From an uncultured Lysobacterales bacterium (lineage in GTDB: Bacteria > Pseudomonadota > Gammaproteobacteria > Xanthomonadales > SZUA-36), in the NCBI GenBank assembly GCA_937974465.1, contig CALJWY010000253.1, positions 1 through 17,658 on the forward strand: a stretch of 17,658 nt of DNA. Direction: 5' to 3'. The notes under the pieces are model-generated. The model worked only from the letters and a program-made list of their open reading frames with translations, did no database searches and was not told the DNA's origin. Positions within the stretch are counted from its first letter, which is position 1. Every line of letters begins with the position of its first letter. The translations under genes and the position numbers were made by a program. This document shows, piece by piece, positions 14,681 to 17,658 of the stretch.

Positions 14681-15481
14681 CTATTCTACGTTTGAATACT
14701 CTCGATTGCGGCGTCGTTCACGCCGTGATTTCCATTCGCCCAGCTGCGCATATGTCATAACCGCCATAATTGGAAACAAGCTGGCAAAAGCGATCAGGCC
14801 GAAGCCATCAAGAATCGGGCTGCGGCCGGGAATGGTCTCCGCCAGGCCCAAGCCCAGCGCTGCCACCAGTGGTACCGTCACGGTGGATGTAGTCACTCCA
14901 CCGGAATCATAGGCCAGTGGAATAATCAGTTTCGGTGCAAATGCCGTCTGGATGATGACCACGACATAGCCAGAGATAATGAACCAGTGCAACGGCGTGC
15001 CCGTGACGATGCGAAAAACCCCCAGGGCAACACCTACAGCGACACCAAGGGCAACAGCGTAGCGCAGGCCCCGCACGGTAATGGTGCCACCCGACACCTG
15101 GTTCGCCTTTATCGCCACGGCCAGCAGTGCCGGTTCTGCCACGGTTGTCGCGAAGCCAATGGCCGCGGCAAAAGCATAAACCCACAGGTAATCCAGCCAA
15201 TGGACAGCCGTCATGACCCCACCTGCGGAGTCATATATAAACTCGGGCGCGGTCAGTTGCTCAGCCATCAGGCGGCCCAGCGGGAAAAGTGCCATCTCCA
15301 GACCTTCCAGGAACAGGGTAAGGCCGAGCAAAACAAACACCATGCCCAGCCCGACCCTGCCCGGATTCTTGATCGGTCGCCGCAGCACCAGGATCTGGAA
15401 TCCAAACAGGATGCCTGCAATCGGCAGCACATCCCGCAACATCGTCAGCAGCGTATAGGCAAAACTGATCAGGCCATCCAT
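14681..15481 (-). CDS. DUF1538 family membrane protein (second copy)
   Basis: The 266-residue polytopic protein has about six to seven membrane segments. Two family motifs stand out: GFATTVAEPALLA (about 109-121) and AYDSGGVTTSTVTVPLVAAL (about 190-209), followed by DGFGLIAFASL. The strongly basic C-terminus (KSRRERRRNRE) should be cytoplasmic. It is paralogous to the gene just upstream, sharing both motifs and the order of segments. Its start overlaps that gene's stop by one base (TGATG). DUF1538 domains often occur as a fused pair in one protein; here they are two genes. No function is established. The conserved polar motifs within membrane segments suggest a transport path (inferred). Confidence 0.87.
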   Translation of the reverse strand: MDGLISFAYTLLTMLRDVLPIAGILFGFQILVLRRPIKNPGRVGLGMVFVLLGLTLFLEGLEMALFPLGRLMAEQLTAPEFIYDSAGGVMTAVHWLDYLWVYAFAAAIGFATTVAEPALLAVAIKANQVSGGTITVRGLRYAVALGVAVGVALGVFRIVTGTPLHWFIISGYVVVIIQTAFAPKLIIPLAYDSGGVTTSTVTVPLVAALGLGLAETIPGRSPILDGFGLIAFASLFPIMAVMTYAQLGEWKSRRERRRNREYSNVE

Positions 15482-16278
15482 CAGTAAAACATCCCGTAGG
15501 CCATAACGAAGATCATGGGCGTCAGAGAAGCAAAGGCAATCAGGCCAAATCCGTCTATCATCGGATCACGCCCACGGATGGTATGGGCCAGGCCTATGCC
15601 GAGCGCTGCGACCAGTGGCACGGTGACCGTGGATGTGGTCACACCACCTGAATCGTAAGCAATACCGATAATTTCAGGTGGCGCAAAGAACGTCATGATA
15701 ACCACGCCGAAATAACCGCCGATGATCAGGTACTGGACCGGCCAACCCTTTAGAATCCTGAATACGCCAATGACCAGGGCAAAACCAACGGCCAGCGCCA
15801 CGGTCAGCCGCAAGCCGATCGCGTAGCTGTCTTGCGCAACTTCCGTGTTTTCGATCACCTGCCCGGATGCCGCGATCCGTGCCGCCTCCTGTGAAATGGC
15901 AATCAAGGCCGGTTCCGCCACGGTGGTTCCGAAGCCCAGCGTGAATGCAAATATCAACAGCCACCACAGGTTGCCTTTACGCACAAAGTTGTACGCCATT
16001 TCCTCACCGATGGGGAAAAGTGCCATCTGTAAGCCGCGTACAAACAGGGCCAGGCCCAGGAGCACCAGCAAGGCGCCCCACAACATCTCGCCCAACCGGG
16101 GTATCGGCTGGCGCAATACGATCAGTTGGAAGAACGCGATAACCAGCACGATGGGCAACAAGGCCATTGCGCTCTCGGTTAATGGTTCTGCGGCTTTACG
16201 CGCCCTTAACAGGAATACCTTGAGCCGCCCCGCTTTCTTGTGCGGATGGGAAACAAGAGGGTTGTCCGCTGGATGCAT
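15481..16278 (-). CDS. DUF1538 family membrane protein (first copy)
   Basis: The 265-residue polytopic protein carries the same motifs as its tandem neighbour: GFGTTVAEPALIA (about 115-127) and AYDSGGVTTSTVTVPLVAAL (about 207-226), then DGFGLIAFASLTP. It differs in a basic, His-containing N-terminal extension (about 1-33) and a longer loop with VIENTEVAQDS (about 141-151). It begins 29 bases after the rquA stop, so it could be transcribed from the frd/rquA side or from its own promoter; no clear promoter was found in that short gap. It probably forms a heteromeric pair with the second copy. Confidence 0.87.
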   Translation of the reverse strand: MHPADNPLVSHPHKKAGRLKVFLLRARKAAEPLTESAMALLPIVLVIAFFQLIVLRQPIPRLGEMLWGALLVLLGLALFVRGLQMALFPIGEEMAYNFVRKGNLWWLLIFAFTLGFGTTVAEPALIAISQEAARIAASGQVIENTEVAQDSYAIGLRLTVALAVGFALVIGVFRILKGWPVQYLIIGGYFGVVIMTFFAPPEIIGIAYDSGGVTTSTVTVPLVAALGIGLAHTIRGRDPMIDGFGLIAFASLTPMIFVMAYGMFY

Positions 16279-16307
16279 TTTATTAAATCAGGCAAACGTA
16301 GTCGGCT

Positions 16308-17075
16308 CTAAAGCTGCAGCACCACTTTTTGATAAAGCCCGCCAAAATAAAATTCCGAAGAGATTTGTTCAGGTTTGATTTCGGAGGGTATGAAAGCGGG
16401 TAACTCGTCACGCCAGAGATCCATCGCATAGGGCTCCAGCATGGTCAAAATTGGTTTCATCACGTAACGCATGGGATTGGACCGTTTGGGTCCATGGTAG
16501 TCTACAAACACCACGCGGCCACCCGGTTTTGTCGCGCGGATAGCCTCGGCCACGGTCTTGCGACGGGCATCTTCGGGCTGTTCGTGCAACAGGAAAAAGA
16601 CCACGGTCTCCTCGAAGCTGCCATCCGGGAAAGACATACAGGTCGAATCCTGATGGTGTACCGAAACATTGTTATGACCGTCCGTTTTTTTCTCAACATT
16701 ACGAAGCTGGATGGGTGCCACATCAACAATACTCAGCTTCGACTCCATACCCGCCAGGTGTCCTGCCAGGCGATTGGAAAAGTCGCCATAGACACAGGCG
16801 ACCTGCAGCACACTGCTGCGTGCCTGGAGCTTCATTTCGTCCAGCACCGCGTTGGTGAGTTTCCGCATATTCCCCCACAGGATCAGGTTGACCACCCACT
16901 CCCTTTCAAAAAACCAGAAGGATTTCGGATGCAGATAGGCCCACCAATAGGTGTCCTGGAGATAGTCGGGAATCGCCGGTGGAGACAAGGGCAGCACCTG
17001 TCCTGTGTCCGTTACTGCATCGTCACCGGTTTGATAGGAAAAATTTTCTGTAATTACTCTGGAGTCGTCGTTCAT
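16308..17075 (-). CDS. rquA: Rhodoquinone biosynthesis protein RquA
   Basis: The 255-residue protein matches the RquA pattern: IPDYLQDTYWWAYLHPKS (about 35-52), FFEREWVVNLILWGN (about 55-69), VLQVACVYGDFSNRLA (about 89-104), IVDVAPIQL, VVFFLLHEQPEDARRKT (about 158-174), VDYHGPKR and the terminal FGGLYQKVV. It has a methyltransferase-like fold, but motif I reads VLQVACVYGD, without the glycine-rich loop of ordinary SAM methyltransferases, a known trait of RquA. RquA converts ubiquinone to rhodoquinone by swapping a methoxy for an amino group, with SAM as amino donor. Rhodoquinone has a low potential and can feed fumarate reductase, whose membrane anchor genes lie 92 bases upstream. The start at 17075 is the first ATG and has no clear Shine-Dalgarno sequence. 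Confidence 0.9.
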   Translation of the reverse strand: MNDDSRVITENFSYQTGDDAVTDTGQVLPLSPPAIPDYLQDTYWWAYLHPKSFWFFEREWVVNLILWGNMRKLTNAVLDEMKLQARSSVLQVACVYGDFSNRLAGHLAGMESKLSIVDVAPIQLRNVEKKTDGHNNVSVHHQDSTCMSFPDGSFEETVVFFLLHEQPEDARRKTVAEAIRATKPGGRVVFVDYHGPKRSNPMRYVMKPILTMLEPYAMDLWRDELPAFIPSEIKPEQISSEFYFGGLYQKVVLQL

Positions 17076-17128
17076 ATATTTATGGCCACCGGATCGCGCT
17101 GACCCGGCGGCACAATATCCCTTTCTCA

Positions 17129-17158
17129 GTTTAGTGCAGTAAACCGCTCTCCTGCGGT
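17129..17158. other. Near-palindrome and small hairpin in the frdD-rquA gap
   Basis: A 16-base near-palindrome (GTTTAGTGCAGTAAAC, 14 of 16 symmetric, centred on TGCA) at 17129-17144 abuts a 5-bp hairpin (ACCGC / GCGGT) at 17143-17158. They could be an operator or an mRNA processing/attenuation site affecting rquA relative to frd. The evidence is weak and rests on symmetry only. Confidence 0.25.
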
Positions 17159-17167
17159 ACTTCTACA

Positions 17168-17512
17168 CTAGTTGATTGACAGCAAATAAAAAGCCGCCAG
17201 CACGGTGCCAATAGCTGCAACCGAGTAGACGGCGTTGGCAATCAGCTTATCTTTTCTGATTCCAAAGTCGTGAGCCACGACCCGTAATCGATGTGCTGCG
17301 TGCCAAACTGAGAGAAAGAGTACGACGAACAGGCATGCTTTGCCAAGCAAACTCGCCGCAAAAGTGTGAATTTGTTCAAACTGAAGACCGCCCGGAACGT
17401 TCCCGGTAGCAACCAACAGGAACAATCCAATCAGCGCCGGAAGAATAAATGCGGTCAAAGTTCCACCTGCTGCAAACAGACCCCAAACAATCGCTTTTTT
17501 TGCAATGGCCAT
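17168..17512 (-). CDS. frdD: Fumarate reductase membrane anchor subunit FrdD
   Basis: The 114-residue protein has three membrane helices (about 11-35, 50-72, 90-112), close to the E. coli FrdD length of 119. It aligns by pattern with FrdD: VWGLFAAGGTLTAFILPAL near the N-terminus, FEQIHTFAASLLGKACLF, and WHAAHRLRVVAHDFGI in the second loop, the counterpart of the E. coli LHRMHHAMHDL stretch. With FrdC it anchors the catalytic FrdAB pair and forms the quinol site. Its ATG overlaps the frdC stop (TAATG). With rquA downstream, the quinol used is likely rhodoquinol rather than only menaquinol. Confidence 0.88.
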   Translation of the reverse strand: MAIAKKAIVWGLFAAGGTLTAFILPALIGLFLLVATGNVPGGLQFEQIHTFAASLLGKACLFVVLFLSVWHAAHRLRVVAHDFGIRKDKLIANAVYSVAAIGTVLAAFYLLSIN

Positions 17513-17658
17513 TAGACTACTCCCACTAACCAGAATACGAAGACCGTCACGGCCAGCCCGGCACCGTAGTGCGCGCCGATAATGTAGCCATCGGGTAATT
17601 TCTTCTCACCCAATTGTATTGGCATGGCCTTGGGCGCCAGTTTGAACCAGGGAAAGGT
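17512..17658 (-). CDS. frdC: Fumarate reductase membrane anchor subunit FrdC, C-terminal part
   Basis: Only the last 48 residues are in the window; the gene continues past the right edge. The sequence reads TFPWFKLAPKAMPIQLGEKK, then LPDGYIIGAHYGAGLAVTVF and a final hydrophobic segment. The WFKLAPKAM and GAHY patterns are typical of the FrdC C-terminal region. The stop shares its final A with the frdD start, matching the standard frdABCD order, so frdA and frdB are expected beyond the right edge. Confidence 0.83.
   Translation of the reverse strand, partial: TFPWFKLAPKAMPIQLGEKKLPDGYIIGAHYGAGLAVTVFVFWLVGVV

Overview
The window looks like chromosomal DNA of a gammaproteobacterium with a facultatively anaerobic, sulfur-active lifestyle. 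This rests on the mix of families (rhodoquinone and fumarate reductase genes, multiheme cytochromes, YeeE/YedE sulfur transporters), the dense gene packing and the moderately GC-rich coding sequence. No rRNA, tRNA, insertion sequence, integrase or CRISPR array was seen. The exact lineage cannot be fixed by reading alone.

Left part, plus strand (1-7789). The tail of an unidentified acidic protein ends at a good terminator. It is followed by a lemA/DUF2207 membrane pair and a PaaI-type hotdog thioesterase. After a 240-bp gap comes a molybdenum hydroxylase cluster: a small [2Fe-2S] subunit, a Tat-exported molybdopterin subunit of the isoquinoline 1-oxidoreductase (IorAB) type, the XdhC maturation factor and a MocA-like cytidylyltransferase. 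The last two would make and insert the Mo-MCD cofactor. The cluster meets the next block head-on at a 12-bp inverted repeat.

Middle part, minus strand (13684 down to 7869). This is a compact four-gene sulfur redox operon: an octaheme tetrathionate-reductase-family cytochrome, a heptaheme cytochrome fused to a b561-type quinol-linked membrane domain, a half-size YeeE/YedE transporter and a second YeeE/YedE half fused to a rhodanese-like domain. The rhodanese-like domain lacks its catalytic cysteine, and the protein ends in Ser-Gly-Gly-Cys-Gly, resembling the sulfur-carrying tail of SoxY. The operon is preceded by an AT-rich inverted repeat that could be an operator. Read together, the genes suggest a membrane module that passes electrons between quinone and a periplasmic sulfur (or nitrogen) compound and moves a sulfur species across the membrane.

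Right part, minus strand (17658 down to 13911). The end of frdC and all of frdD (membrane anchor of a type-D fumarate reductase) are followed by rquA (rhodoquinone synthesis), which explains how fumarate could be reduced through rhodoquinone. Then come two tandem DUF1538 membrane proteins, a P-II-like signalling protein with a shortened T-loop and a two-CBS-domain protein, packed as a tight operon. It looks like a nucleotide-sensing, regulated membrane system of unknown substrate.
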